Positions 38,768-50,102 of a DNA stretch of 64,000 bases are shown here, piece after piece. The notes under the pieces were generated by a model. The model ran no database searches. It was not told the DNA's origin and saw only the letters and a list, made by a program, of their open reading frames with translations. The DNA comes from Sphaerulina vaccinii (lineage: Eukaryota > Ascomycota > Dothideomycetes > Mycosphaerellales > Mycosphaerellaceae), in the NCBI GenBank assembly GCA_022570795.1, contig JAKUDP010000008.1, positions 1,054,001-1,118,000 on the forward strand, in the 5' to 3' direction. Positions within the stretch are counted from its first letter, which is position 1; each line of letters begins with the position of its first letter. The position numbers and the translations under genes were made by a program.

Positions 38768-41744
38768 ATGGCGCGACACGTGCGACGGCCTTCGACCATC
38801 GAGATGGAGTCCAAAGTGCTCACGGCTGATTCTGTCTCTGTCAACGCCTCTGAGATCGATGCTCAGGTTAGGAAGATCACGGAGCCGTACTTGGATCCGA
38901 GGTTGGCCAATTATCCAAACAAGTTCGTTGCTATGACTGTAGATCTTGATGATGGTGAGCGGATTGAGATGATATTGTCGTGTTGCTAGGCGTTAGCTAA
39001 TCATGCTCGCAGATCCTGAGTATGCTGCTCGCTGTGACAAAAATGGCTGACGCGCCGACTGATAACAATGCAGTGAACCAATCTTGACATTTCGATTCTG
39101 GGTGTTGAGCACTGTCTGGGTGAGCAGAACTGGAGACCTAGTCTAAGGAGTGTGTCGCAGCACCTGACTCTCGTACAGACAATAGTCGGCAGTGCGATCA
39201 CGACCATATTCTTCTTCAAGCCTTTCAGTGGACAGCTAGACACAGCAGCCGTTCAGTTACTCTCATGGGGATGCGGTGCGTTCATGGCGCGATTCCTGCC
39301 CACACATGTCTTCAATACCTTTGGCTACAGATGGACCATGAACCCAGGACCGTTTCGTATCAAAGAGCATGCCCTAGTCTCATGCGCATACAGCAACTCG
39401 ATCTTCGTATCATACGCTCTGGGCGCGTTGAACTGTCTAGAGCTTTGGTATCAACGCAAGATTCATCCCTTCTGGGTAACTACTTTGAAATATCTCTATC
39501 AAGTACCACAAACTAACCAGCACACGAGGGTATAATGTATCTCACAACCTCTCTGTTCATCGGCTACGGCGCTGCGGGTCTGCTGAGAGAGCATCTAGTC
39601 ACCCCACCGCACATGTTCTATCCTCTACAGCTGCCCACTGTTGCTCTCTTCAGAGCCATGCATGGTCACAACCGAATTGCCAGGAACGGCTTGAAGTTCT
39701 TCTTGATAGTCGCAGCGGCGACTTTCGCGTGGACTTGGATTCCACAGTACATCATGCCATTGCTTGCCTCCTTGCCAATCATCTGCTGGATGGGCCATGG
39801 AAACCCGGTGGCCTATGTTCTAGGTTCTGGCACGTATGGATTTGGCTTCTTGACGCTCTCGCTAGACTACAATTACATTACAGGAATGTGAGTATGCGCC
39901 CTCGCTGGAGGATATTATATCAGGCTCTTGCCAAAGACTTCGCTAAATGTTTCGATTTAGTATCTCTCAGCCATTAGTAACGCCGCTCTGGGTCAGCATG
40001 ACTACAGGAGTATCTATCATTACCGCCTGCTGGTTCATCTATCCAATTCTGTACTACACCAACACGTTCGATGCGAAGAGCTTCGGAGCCATGACTACCC
40101 GCGTGTACACTGCTACCGGAACACCATACAATGTCACCAGAATTCTCACCCACGACTTTCAGCTGAATCACACCGCCTTGGAAATATATGGATCGCCACA
40201 TGTGAGTCAAGCGTCCCTGCATCATGTGGTCGACACTAACGAAGTTGTAGTGGGCTCCGCCGTATATCTTTCGCTTCTTTTGGGGCTTGACAGCAACCTC
40301 AGCAACGATTGCATTTGCCGTATGTCATTGAAAAGGTTTGCTACCAATACTCTCGGAGGTCATGCTGACAGTACCTCAAGGGCTTCTACTATGGAGAAAG
40401 CGCCTGGAAGATTGCAAAGGCGAGCTTCACGGGTCGAAGAATAAAATACAACGACCCATATCTGGACGTTATGTCCAGGTATCCAAAAGTGCCACTATTC
40501 TGGTATCTGATCGTACTTAGCCTCTCCATCGGCTTCTCGATCTTAACATTCTATCAAGGCGGCTTTGAGCTACCATGGTGGGGATTCTTTGTGTTCTTCT
40601 TCCTGGCCTTGATCTTAACCTATCCGAATGGTAAGGACGCCAAGTTCGAGCCAAAGTCGTGCGTAATGCCTATACTGACTTTCGAATAGGCATACTGACC
40701 GCTATTGCCGGAAGCGCCCCAGGCGACACTATGATTACGGACTTGATTGCTGGCTTCCTCTTCCATGGCAAGCCTATGGCTGTCATGTCCTGCTTTGCTT
40801 ACGCCACTCCAATCTTAGGTCAAGCTTTGGCTCTGCTTTCGAACTTCAAGTTTGGATACTATATGAAGATACCCGAGAGGCCAATGTTTTGGGGCCAGAT
40901 GTGGTCCACACTTCTCGTGCCGCTGACCAACTACGGAGTGCAAAGGTTGGTCATGGACAATATCGATCATGATATCCTAAAAGGGATCAAACCTTCTGTG
41001 AGCTGGAATGCTCTTGGGACAAGAGCCTGGTACTCTGCTTCAATTCTATGGGTATGGTGTCCGCGTTGCGATTGACTTCGTTCAACATTGGCGACTGCTG
41101 ACATGCGCAACAGGGCATCATTGGTCCTAACAAGATGTTTGGACAAGGTATACTCACTCGAAAGCTGTCCATGTAGTGTCCATGATGTTGACTAATTTGC
41201 AGGATCCGAATACAACTTCGTCTACTACGGCATCCTGATCGGCTTCGGTTGCGTCGCCTTCGCCTACTACCTGCAAAGGTGGAGGCCAAGTCTCGAGACA
41301 GAATACTACCTGAACGCTCCCATTCTGTTCCAGGCGTTCGGCTTCATTCCTATCTCGCCCATGACATCGTTCTTCACAGGCTTCGTCGTTGCATTGATCT
41401 TGTAAGCTGCATGAACACACGCAACAGAAGAGAACACTCCTTTGCTAACGCCATATAGCATGGGCTACATGCTGCGCCGTCATCCACTCTGGTGGGGTCA
41501 GAACAACTATTTACTGGCCATGGGCTTGGGAGCCGGCGTGGCTATCCAAGGTCTCTTCATGGCCTTTGCGTTCAACATGCCTGGGGTATCTTTCCCGTGA
41601 GTTCATAAGACGCCCTGAACTTGTCACAGATCGTTGTACTGACGAGATGAATGCAGCGAGTGGTGGGGCAATCATGCCAGCTTTCCAGATCGATGTTTCC
41701 CGCCCAATGATAAGTTACCTACGGCCATGCAGATGAAGGGGTGA
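38768..41744 (+). CDS. OPT-family oligopeptide transporter, 13 exons
   Basis: Exons: 38768-38954, 39013-39019, 39074-39119, 39179-39475, 39529-39887, 39961-40201, 40251-40319, 40372-40630, 40690-41051, 41114-41147, 41203-41401, 41459-41596, 41657-41744 (761 aa). Every join restores OPT sequence. Exon 2 is 7 nt (ATCCTGA) and creates DLDDDPDEPILTFRFW, matching the family's DDPxEPxxTxR entry. Other hallmarks are TMNPGPFRIKEHALVSC, ITGIISQPLVTPLW, KVPLFWY, AGFLFHGKPMAVMSCFAY and the C-terminal SFPEWWGNHA. The protein should import tetra- and pentapeptides (or glutathione) with protons. The acceptor of intron 7 is ambiguous (CAG at 40371 or AAG at 40380), changing three residues. Twelve introns contrast with 0-4 in its neighbours. 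Confidence 0.92.
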
Positions 41745-41986
41745 AGGCTGGTCACTGCTCCTTGTGCAAGACGGGGTTCCTTAGCGGCTTTTTATCTGTT
41801 TCACGACCTGGTCAACGATATTATGCTCGAACATAACACAGAGACATATCTTCTCGTCCCTCTTGTGCCCCTAATCCTTCATCTGACCACGTGCTACGAT
41901 GTATTTACTCCCAAGTCCGTTCCCAGACGAATGGTGGCATGCCACGAGGTATCGCATAAGACAGCGTGTAAGCCGTTCGCACAACA

Positions 41987-42484
41987 TCAAGGCATAGCCA
42001 CAGCATCCATAGACACTCCTCTGATGCCAACATAGCTATGCAGCCACCACTTGCCATGCTCGTCACGTTCCCACCTTGCCTCTCTTATGGCCTCAATACT
42101 GGTCTGCTCATGTCCATCGATCCTCACATGCATAACAATTGTGGCACAGCCATGCTTCTCATTCACCTCGGAGGTCACATCCATAATCTCTTCGCGGTAG
42201 TCAGGGTACTCTTCAACGACTTTCTGAATCCACGCTGTGGCATCTTCGAACGAGATCGTCGAAGGCTTTGACAGATTGTGCACCCATGTCTTGAAGTGAG
42301 GAGAGACGTGCTGCTTCAGCGCTCTTGCTTCTGGTGATGTGAGGTTCCAGTCGCGGTCGTTTATGATCTTGGTGTTGCCGACGGAAAGCTCTTCTAGAGT
42401 GACCTGCAAACTTTTGCCTGGCGAGTGACCATCTTGATCAGCGGTATGAGGCAGTATGTACCGGAGCTTCGCATTGTCAGGCAT
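41987..42484 (-). CDS. NTF2-like (SnoaL-type) small protein
   Basis: Single exon, 165 aa from ATG 42484. The central SPHFKTWVHNLSKPSTISFED is followed by AWIQKVVEEYPDYREEIMDV. Then come beta strands CATIVMHVRIDG and EARWERDEHGKWWLHSYVG, the cone-shaped alpha+beta layout of NTF2/SnoaL folds with a tryptophan-rich final strand. Such proteins in fungi include dehydratases, cyclases and ligand carriers, often beside secondary-metabolism genes, but none is seen here. There is no signal peptide. It stands tail-to-tail with the OPT gene, 242 bp away. Assignment rests on pattern only, and the biochemical role is unknown. Confidence 0.7.
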   Translation of the reverse strand: MPDNAKLRYILPHTADQDGHSPGKSLQVTLEELSVGNTKIINDRDWNLTSPEARALKQHVSPHFKTWVHNLSKPSTISFEDATAWIQKVVEEYPDYREEIMDVTSEVNEKHGCATIVMHVRIDGHEQTSIEAIREARWERDEHGKWWLHSYVGIRGVSMDAVAMP

Positions 42485-43310
42485 TGTGTCCTACCCAGAG
42501 GCTCAGGACAAGCTCAGGATAGCTGCAAGCAAGAATGCGGCTTTTATGTTCGTCCGATCATATATCACCTTCACCGCACGCTCCTCATCCAACACTGCTC
42601 TCCTTGCCTGTCTACTATCTCTTGCCCTTCACGCAGACATGCTCTTTCTGTTCCGACTCTCCTCGGCAGGACTCTGCTTCAGCAAGGACCAAATACCTTG
42701 ATCTTCTCGGGCGTGGACGGGGCAGATACAATAGCCTGAGTCTGCTGGTCAGGATGTACACAGCGCGATCAGCCGCGTTCTGGTGATCAGATTACACGCC
42801 CACGCGATCATCTCCTGCCTCTCCTTTCACGCTGAGAGCCCGCGGCCTCACTTGTTTGCCCTATCATCATGTCAGCAGCCAAGATTCCAGGTGCCGAGAC
42901 TTCACTTCGCATGCACATGCCTTTTCGAGCACTACTTCGAGCTCACGATGAGGGGCATTTCTGGTTGAACAAAGCCTCCACCACAAGACACGAAGACACG
43001 ATCTCGACAGCTGTCTCGAAACAGCAGTTCGATACTATTGCTCTGGAGACACGCGTTCTCACATGCCGAGCCTACATTGAAGAGCCTGTGAAGAGGTGAG
43101 GCTGACCTTGCCCTGACCCACATCTAGGATCTCGAGCAGTCAAAGTATATGGTACACTAGCCGGTGCTACTCTCTTATCTTAACCACCAGCTGCCAGCTG
43201 CTCTCTATTTCTTGAGCCTCATCTTCTCTTTCAATATATCATTTCCAGAAAATTCGAACACGGAGACCCTTCTGAGAAGCCGCAAGCACAAAGACATATA
43301 CAAGATCAGA
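42485..43310. other. Divergent intergenic region, NTF2-like and amine oxidase genes
   Basis: Carries both promoters. A 76-codon ATG frame at 42869-43099 is present but resembles no family I know. Confidence 0.5.
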
Positions 43311-45505
43311 ATGGCTACAGAATCGGTAGCGACTTCGCTGCCAGTGAGGACGAGCAAGCAGCACAGCATGCACCCTCTGGCTCCAATCAACAGCGATGAG
43401 ATTCAGAATGCTGTAGAGCTAGTCAAGGCACAATGGCCATCCAACACAGATCTTCACTTCAAGGCCATCACTTTGCAAGAGCCTGCAAAAGCTGAGATGG
43501 TACCATACCTCGAGGCCGAATTCAGCGGATCATCCTTACCGACAATTGATCGAAGAGTCTTTGTCACATACTATCTGCGAAGAACAGTGAGCTGGTCTCG
43601 ATAGTGGAGAAGTGATAGCAGTACTGATACACTGTCACAGAGCAAGTTCCACGAAGCAGTGACTAACCTCAGCACGCAAACAGTCGAGTTCAACGCACGA
43701 CTTGGCGCCAACATGCACGCTCCTGGAGATGGCGCAGAAATCGAGGCTATGGAACGCATTGCTCTAGAAGATGAGGGAGTACAAGCTGAACTCGCCAAGC
43801 TGCAACTTCCAAAAGGCAGCCATGTCGTTGTTGATCCTTGGATCTATGGTGCCGATGGTGTCGACGACGATGAGCGCATGTGGCAGTGCTTTCTCTACAT
43901 GCGTGATCCCCAGAACTCTGGCGAGGCGGATTCATGCCACTACGCCTTTCCTTTGACTGTATCCCCAGTCATCTCCACGACCACCATGAAGGTCATCAGA
44001 ATCGATATCATGCCAACTGGCAAGGACAGCACTGTCACAGAGCCAAAGGTCTACAAGCCGGTGGGAGCGAATGAGTATCTGCCAGAGTATCAGAAGCTAC
44101 GAACGGATCTGAAGCCACTTCAAGTCGTCCAGCCCGAGGGTGCGAGCTTCACAGTCGAAGAGCAGGGCACTAGCAATGTTATCCAGTGGCAGAAGTGGCA
44201 GTTCCGAGTCGGCTTCAATCAACGCGAAGGCATGGTCATTCACGATGTGCGCTACGAAGGACGCAATCTGTTCTACCGTCTGTCGCTTTCGGACATGAAC
44301 ATTCCTTACGCAGATCCACGAACTCCATTTCACAGGAAATCAGCTTTCGATCTTGGTGATGCTGGTGCAGGCATCATGGCCAATGACCTGAAGCTCGGAT
44401 GCGACTGTCTTGGTAGCATTCACTACCTTTCATCGACCCTTGCAGACGATAAGGGTCATCCACTGAACATGCCGAATGTGATCTGTGTCCACGAGCAAGA
44501 TGGTGGCATCGGCTGGAAGCACACCAACTACCGCACAGGGCGTGCAGCTGTTGTCCGTAATCGGGAGCTGGTGATTCAATCGATCATTACAGTGGCCAAC
44601 TACGAGTATATCATGGCGTTCATGTTCAACCAAGCAGGAGAACTGGCTTATGAGGTCCGCGCTACCGGTATCCTTTCTACACAACCCATCGATGAAGGCC
44701 TTGAAGTACCTTGGGGCACAGTCGTGCATCCAGGCGTGCTTGCTGCTCACCATCAGCATATCTTCTCGTTGCGTGTCGACCCCATGATCGATGGCTACCA
44801 GAACCGTCTCGTTTACGACGAAGCTCTACCAATGCCACGCAGCGAGTTCAACCCGCACGGCACAGGCTACTTCGCCAAGGAGACAGTTGTCGAGACCAGC
44901 GGTGGCTACGACATCGACTACTCAGCGAATCGTACTTTCAAAATCCAGAACGTCAGCAAGCGCAACCCAGTGAATGGCAAGCCTGTGGCTTACAAGATCC
45001 ACGCACCACCATTCCAAAAGATCCTAGCCGATGAGGAGTCGTTTAACCACAAGCGAGCGGAATTCAGCGACCACAACATCTATGCTGTCTCTTACCGTGA
45101 CGATGAACTTTATGCGGGAGGAAAGTATACCAACCAGAGTAGAGGCGGCACCGGCGTGCGAGCTTGGGCAAACAGGAAAGACAACATCGTGGACAACGAT
45201 CTTGTTCTGTTCGTCCAATTTGGCATCAACCATGTTAGTATCACGACCATCTTATCGTATGTGCCTCACTAACCTGTGTAATATAGATCCCACGCATCGA
45301 AGACTTCCCAGTGATGCCCTGCGAAGTGATCAAAGTGGCTCTCAAGCCAGTCAACTTCTTCGATAAGAACCCAGCTTTGGACGTACCTCCTAGCACTCAA
45401 GCTTCCAACAATAGCGTCCTGCTCAGTAATGGCGAGGCGAAGACCAACGGAGTCAATGGAGATGCATGTTGCGCTGTGAACGGCACATCTGGTAGCAAGC
45501 TCTAA
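43311..45505 (+). CDS. Copper amine oxidase (topaquinone type)
   Basis: Exons 43311-43586, 43641-45233 and 45287-45505 encode 695 aa. Introns are 54 nt (GTGAGC to CACAG) and 53 nt (GTTAGT to ATATAG). The tyrosine converted to topaquinone is in TVANYEYIMAF (about residue 413). Two copper-binding histidines lie in AAHHQHIFSLRVD (about 463 and 465), and the third follows the second splice in FGINHIPRIEDFPVMP. The catalytic-base aspartate is in SAFDLGDAG. The C-terminus is an Asn/Gly/Ser-rich tail. The enzyme oxidises primary amines to aldehyde, ammonia and hydrogen peroxide, supplying nitrogen. There is no signal peptide; fungal members of this type are often peroxisomal, but the C-terminal SKL is at the very end (GTSGSKL), a PTS1 peroxisome signal. 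I therefore predict a peroxisomal location. Confidence 0.95.
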
Positions 45506-48338
45506 TGAAGCAAGTACAATATATCGAACAGCTATAGACTGATACCGAAATGAATCTACGATCTTATTAGCACTACTGTACGCTCGCGTAGTACGTGCAG
45601 GAACTCTCAGAATGACATATACCATGACGTGCCTTAGCTACGACGCCGCCTTTCATGCACGAAATCGAATTAGAAAAGAGAGTTTTCTGATCGCAACCCA
45701 TTCGAAATGAGAATGCGCAGGTACGTATATTGCATACGCATGCATATTGCAGGAGCTTGTGGTCATCAGGTCGTATCAAAAGAAGAGCGGTGACCGGTCA
45801 GTCGTGGAAGGTGTATGATAAAGTTAAGCCAAGCATAACTAGTGGCGTCCAGTAAGTGTGGGATCTGCTATGCTTTCCGGCCACGGTCTTATAGGCCGAA
45901 CGCGAACTCGTGGGAATCGTTATTGGTCGGGCGTACGACCGAATGGCTACGTACTACACCTGGTGGTCATACCGAATGGCTGTACCAGGTCTCTGGGACT
46001 TGTTTAGTTCGTGGCCTTAGGCATGGTGACATACGCGGTGAGTGACCAGGACACGTCGAAGGACTTCGCTGCTCTTCTGCCGTTTCTTGGTAGCAAATCG
46101 CAAGCTGGTATGCATGATATGCTTCTTGTAGTCGATGTCGGTAGACGAAGTGCCGTTGGACAATCGATATTATGCCGAATATGTCGAGTCATGTTTCTTG
46201 ATGTGCATTCGCTTTGTGAAAGGCGAGGAGGTAACGTGGGATGCCTTGTGGTCCTGACTCGTGTCCTACTCGAATGTATGGCCATGAAGTACTGGTGAGC
46301 AGCTGAAGTTGGGTAGCAAGTTTGGTACCGGGCGTTGGAGGTGTGGTTCGAGACTCCTATATTCGCGATATGTCGGACGTACCATGCTCATCTGATCACT
46401 GTCCCAGCCATGCCCTAATGGGTTGATGGAATGCCCAGATTCGATTGAGGCTGTGATGACCTGAGCTGAGCTGAGCTGTGAAGCTGGGCTAAGGGCCCAT
46501 TGCTGTCGTAAGATCGTGATGATGCCAAATTCTACATCGATAGACCTTGATCTGGAGCCCTTCAGCTGGAATCTTTCTTGCATCCCGTGCTCATACTCCC
46601 GTTTGCTGCCGAATTGATATCGCGAACGGCATCAACTCCGTCCCAATAGCTCGTAGATGTTCATGTGTTCTTGAGTGTTTCAGGCGGATGTAGTACTTGA
46701 TACAGACCAGCATCTCTTGTTCTTGATTGAACCGCGCCTGGCCGCCTCGGTTGTCGCACTCCGTCTGAACTTTGTTTCTGATATCGTGGACTGATCAGCA
46801 ATATCACAGCAAGCACATCCTCATCACTGATCGCAATCTTGTCTCGCTGCGCGAATGGATGAACATCGGGCACATAGCCGCTCAGAGGAGATGTTTGTGG
46901 TTGGCTCTCGAAAAGTCCCTGCAATATCGATCATATGTCATTCGTGGCGGTTCTCGTTGCTGATAATGTCTCCTCAACCGGGTTGGTGAAGAAATCTTCC
47001 GGTTTACCCTACCGTGTAGCATGGTGAGTGGCCGTAAGGGTTCTTCTGGCAGTCATCAGGTCCAGGCCGCTGCTTCGTATGAGTTTCTTCTTGGCTTTCG
47101 ACACACACGAGGCGATTGCGACTGTGACCTGGGCGGCGCGTTTCAGATGCTGGTCCATACTATACCACGCGGTCTCTCCGCAAACATTGTGCCATATGCA
47201 CGACATCGCTCTGTCACATAATTAGTGATCCGCAAGGGCGCAAGTGAATGGTCGCGTCTATTCGCTTGGAACATTGGAACATGCCAGGGCTGACGCTGCA
47301 GCGGCTCGGTCATTTCTGCCGTGGTGGAGACGTGGGATGTCCTCCTTCTTGCGATCTTGGACATGCACTTCGCAAACTGGCCACCCGCTCCTTTTATTAT
47401 CTCATCGTGCCGATGTGACGGCCTTAGGGCGATCCTCCTTGCACCGAACGCATCGCGAGACGGCCGAGGACAACATCATCCGGCATAGCGCAGAAATGGG
47501 CAGCTGGAAAGGACAATGCCTTTGTGTTCTCCAAAGAGGCTCAAACTCGACATGCACCACGCAGCAGGGATGCTGCCGCTGCAGCTGACGGCACTTCGGA
47601 TGCCACTGGCCCGTGCTGCTCTTGCGGCCAAGATCAGTGTGTCCATATCATAGGTCGGTATGCGAGCTGCTCCTCGGTATGGTGAGCATGTGCTGACCAT
47701 CATCTGAAGCAACCACAGCTCGAACGCCACCTCTTGTAAGCGGTATACCGATTTGAGCGGCTTCTCTGCGGTCTGAAGGTTCGCGGTTCTCCCACGACAT
47801 CACCGTCGTCCTTAGCCGCCTCATAAGCACTGGCGATCTGTCGCATCGCACCGCGCCCAGGTTCTCATCTAGGCCTGACTCGTTCACCTACCCTGGTCAA
47901 TGATACTTTCCACCTCGAAGCACCCTGCTCTTTTATGCTGAGCTAGCGGTATCTACGTTGATATTGCCTGCACTCGCGGACCCTGTGGGCAAGCTACGGG
48001 TTTCACTCTCTGGCCAACATATTTGCAATAATCAAGAAGACTTTCCCATAGCCATCTAGGAGTTAGCACCGCCATCATTACGAGGCACATGTGAGGCCCA
48101 TTGGAGCAAACCTTCATGAATTCGTCATATGGGTGTCTGGACGCAGTGCATACCATCGATCTCAAGAACCTTAATCAGTGTATACAGTGCCGGCCCAGGT
48201 CCACGCAGAAGAGGGTCCGCAAGGAACCAGGATTGAGTCCGATTTTGAAGGAATCCACAGCGATTTGTTCAACTTCCTGTCGCTACCCATATACCCATAT
48301 CTTTGTCCTCCCCGCGGTTCAACCTTCGCCTATAAGCC
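45506..48338. other. Gene-poor stretch of 2.8 kb
   Basis: I find no frame with domain-like sequence on either strand, no obvious transposon ends and no tRNA. A minor GAGCT x 3 repeat lies at 46463-46477. It may hold long regulatory sequence for the zinc-cluster gene, a non-coding RNA or a decayed gene. Confidence 0.5.
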
Positions 48339-50102
48339 ATGGCCATTACCACATTAACACCAGAGAGCATATCGTTCGAGCTCGACCATGAGCGCAGGCA
48401 AAGCATCGCGTCTTATTCACAATACTCCTCGTACTCTTCCTCGAATTCGAACTCTTCGCCCGAGCTATCAAGTCCAATTTATGCGATTCACGGCAAAGGA
48501 TCCCTCGCGTCTCCGAGAAGCGATAGCAGCCACGATTCGCCACGAGTCATACCCAAGGTCGAAGAGCTTGATGAACACGCAAACCCTTTGAGCAAGCTAC
48601 CAGAGCTACCAGAGGCAGAGGATGAGAAGCCCGCTGTGGAAGTGTCCGGTCCTCGAAAACGTGGGCGACCCAGGAAACATCCAGTCGTCGAACAGAAACG
48701 ATCAGCACATGCAAGGTCAAAAACAGGATGCGGCACCTGTCGAAGGAGAAAAAAGAAATGTGATGAGACCCGGCCTTCCTGCATGAATTGCGAAAAGAAC
48801 AATGTCATATGCGATGGCTACGAACACAAAAAGCCTTGGAGGAGTGGCAGAGAGAAGGCTCTCATCAATCGACAGGCGGCAACTATACCTCCACTTGCGC
48901 GATTCAATCTCTTCAACGTGGACAACACGGTGGACCATCGATTTTTTCACTACTTCATCCATGGGTTGAGCGAGGTGCTGTCACTCAGTACCAACCCAGG
49001 AAAGAATCCATTCGTGGAAATGATAGTACCCATGGCTGTAGAACATGCTGGCCTCATGTCCAGTCTCCTCTACCTCTCCGGCAGTGTCTTGCTAACCAAT
49101 TCCCCCACTAAGGACCCGGAGATGGAGGCGAGAGTGAAGCACAATAATGAGGATGCTGTGAAGCTCATCACGGAGGACATTAAGCAGCTCGTTATCTCTG
49201 GAAGTCAGTCCGACATGCCTGTGGCAACCATTGCGGACCCATCGATCGCCCAAGGGCTACTGCTCTTTCTAGAGACCGTGGCTGCCGGAGCGCTCAATGG
49301 CCAGTGGCGCAGTCACATGAGCGGCATGAAAATCATGCTGACGTCTAAAGGGCGCTCTTTGCCAAGTGAGCAGTTCCGACGCTTTGTTCTTGAGTTCACC
49401 CTCTACCACGATTTTTCCAGCGCAATAACCTCGATGGTGAATCCACTCGATGACTACAGTGACCAGCTCATGGAAGAGTTTCAAAACATCAAGCTGCCTG
49501 CTATGGTCACACCTGAGGTGGCCGCACTACTTGGTGTTATGGACGGGCTTTTTCTGCACATTTCCCAAATTCGAAGGTTGCGCGACCAGATCCGCATTGA
49601 CAGAGCACATGGGCGCAACAACAACCATAGTCAAGTATGGGGAACCGCATATCAGTTACACCAGGACCTCTCGACGTGGAAGTGTCAATACGAGGAGAAC
49701 ACATCTCGATATTGGGCAAGCTTATTGTACAGACAATGTGTTGTTCTCTACTTGCATCGCACTATACACGCCTCAAGACCACTGATACAGTTCAAGCAAG
49801 GCGTTGATGACGGTCTGCGATACCTACGACAACTGCCACGGGATCAGGATGATCAAGGGACGCAAAGCATCTTGCTCTTGCCCCTGTTCCTGCTTGGCGT
49901 CTCTGCCTTCGAACCTGAACAACGACCGGAGATTCGCGACGCTTTCATTAGACTACAGGAGTGGTCCAAGCTCGCCAATATCAGCTATGCGAGAGAGATC
50001 ATTGAAGAGATCTGGGTCATGATGGACACTGGCCGCGCAGAGGAGACATGGGACTGGGAAAGGATAATGGAGCAGAAAGGTTGGGACTTTTTGATCACCT
50101 GA
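48339..50102 (+). CDS. Zn2Cys6 transcription factor with AT-hook-like motif
   Basis: Single exon, 587 aa. A Ser-rich N-terminus (residues 20-70) is followed by GPRKRGRPRKHP, an AT-hook-like motif at about 104-115. Then comes a binuclear zinc cluster with cysteines at 131, 134, 141, 148, 151 and 158 (C-x2-C-x6-C-x6-C-x2-C-x6-C; TGCGTCRRRKKKCDETRPSC). The rest has the helical profile of the fungal-specific factor domain found with GCGTC-type clusters (FFHYFIHGLSEVLSL; LLFLETVAAGAL). It is nuclear and DNA-binding. Targets are unknown; with no metabolic genes close by, a local cluster role is not evident. ATG 48339 is the first methionine of the frame. Confidence 0.9.
   Translation: MAITTLTPESISFELDHERRQSIASYSQYSSYSSSNSNSSPELSSPIYAIHGKGSLASPRSDSSHDSPRVIPKVEELDEHANPLSKLPELPEAEDEKPAVEVSGPRKRGRPRKHPVVEQKRSAHARSKTGCGTCRRRKKKCDETRPSCMNCEKNNVICDGYEHKKPWRSGREKALINRQAATIPPLARFNLFNVDNTVDHRFFHYFIHGLSEVLSLSTNPGKNPFVEMIVPMAVEHAGLMSSLLYLSGSVLLTNSPTKDPEMEARVKHNNEDAVKLITEDIKQLVISGSQSDMPVATIADPSIAQGLLLFLETVAAGALNGQWRSHMSGMKIMLTSKGRSLPSEQFRRFVLEFTLYHDFSSAITSMVNPLDDYSDQLMEEFQNIKLPAMVTPEVAALLGVMDGLFLHISQIRRLRDQIRIDRAHGRNNNHSQVWGTAYQLHQDLSTWKCQYEENTSRYWASLLYRQCVVLYLHRTIHASRPLIQFKQGVDDGLRYLRQLPRDQDDQGTQSILLLPLFLLGVSAFEPEQRPEIRDAFIRLQEWSKLANISYAREIIEEIWVMMDTGRAEETWDWERIMEQKGWDFLIT

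Noticed and set aside
42869..43099. 76-codon ATG frame upstream of the amine oxidase
   Set aside because: Plausible length and start but no recognisable motif, and its position fits a promoter region.
46345..46360. GGTTCGAGAC, a T-loop-like sequence
   Set aside because: The flanking bases do not form a T stem, so no tRNA is called.
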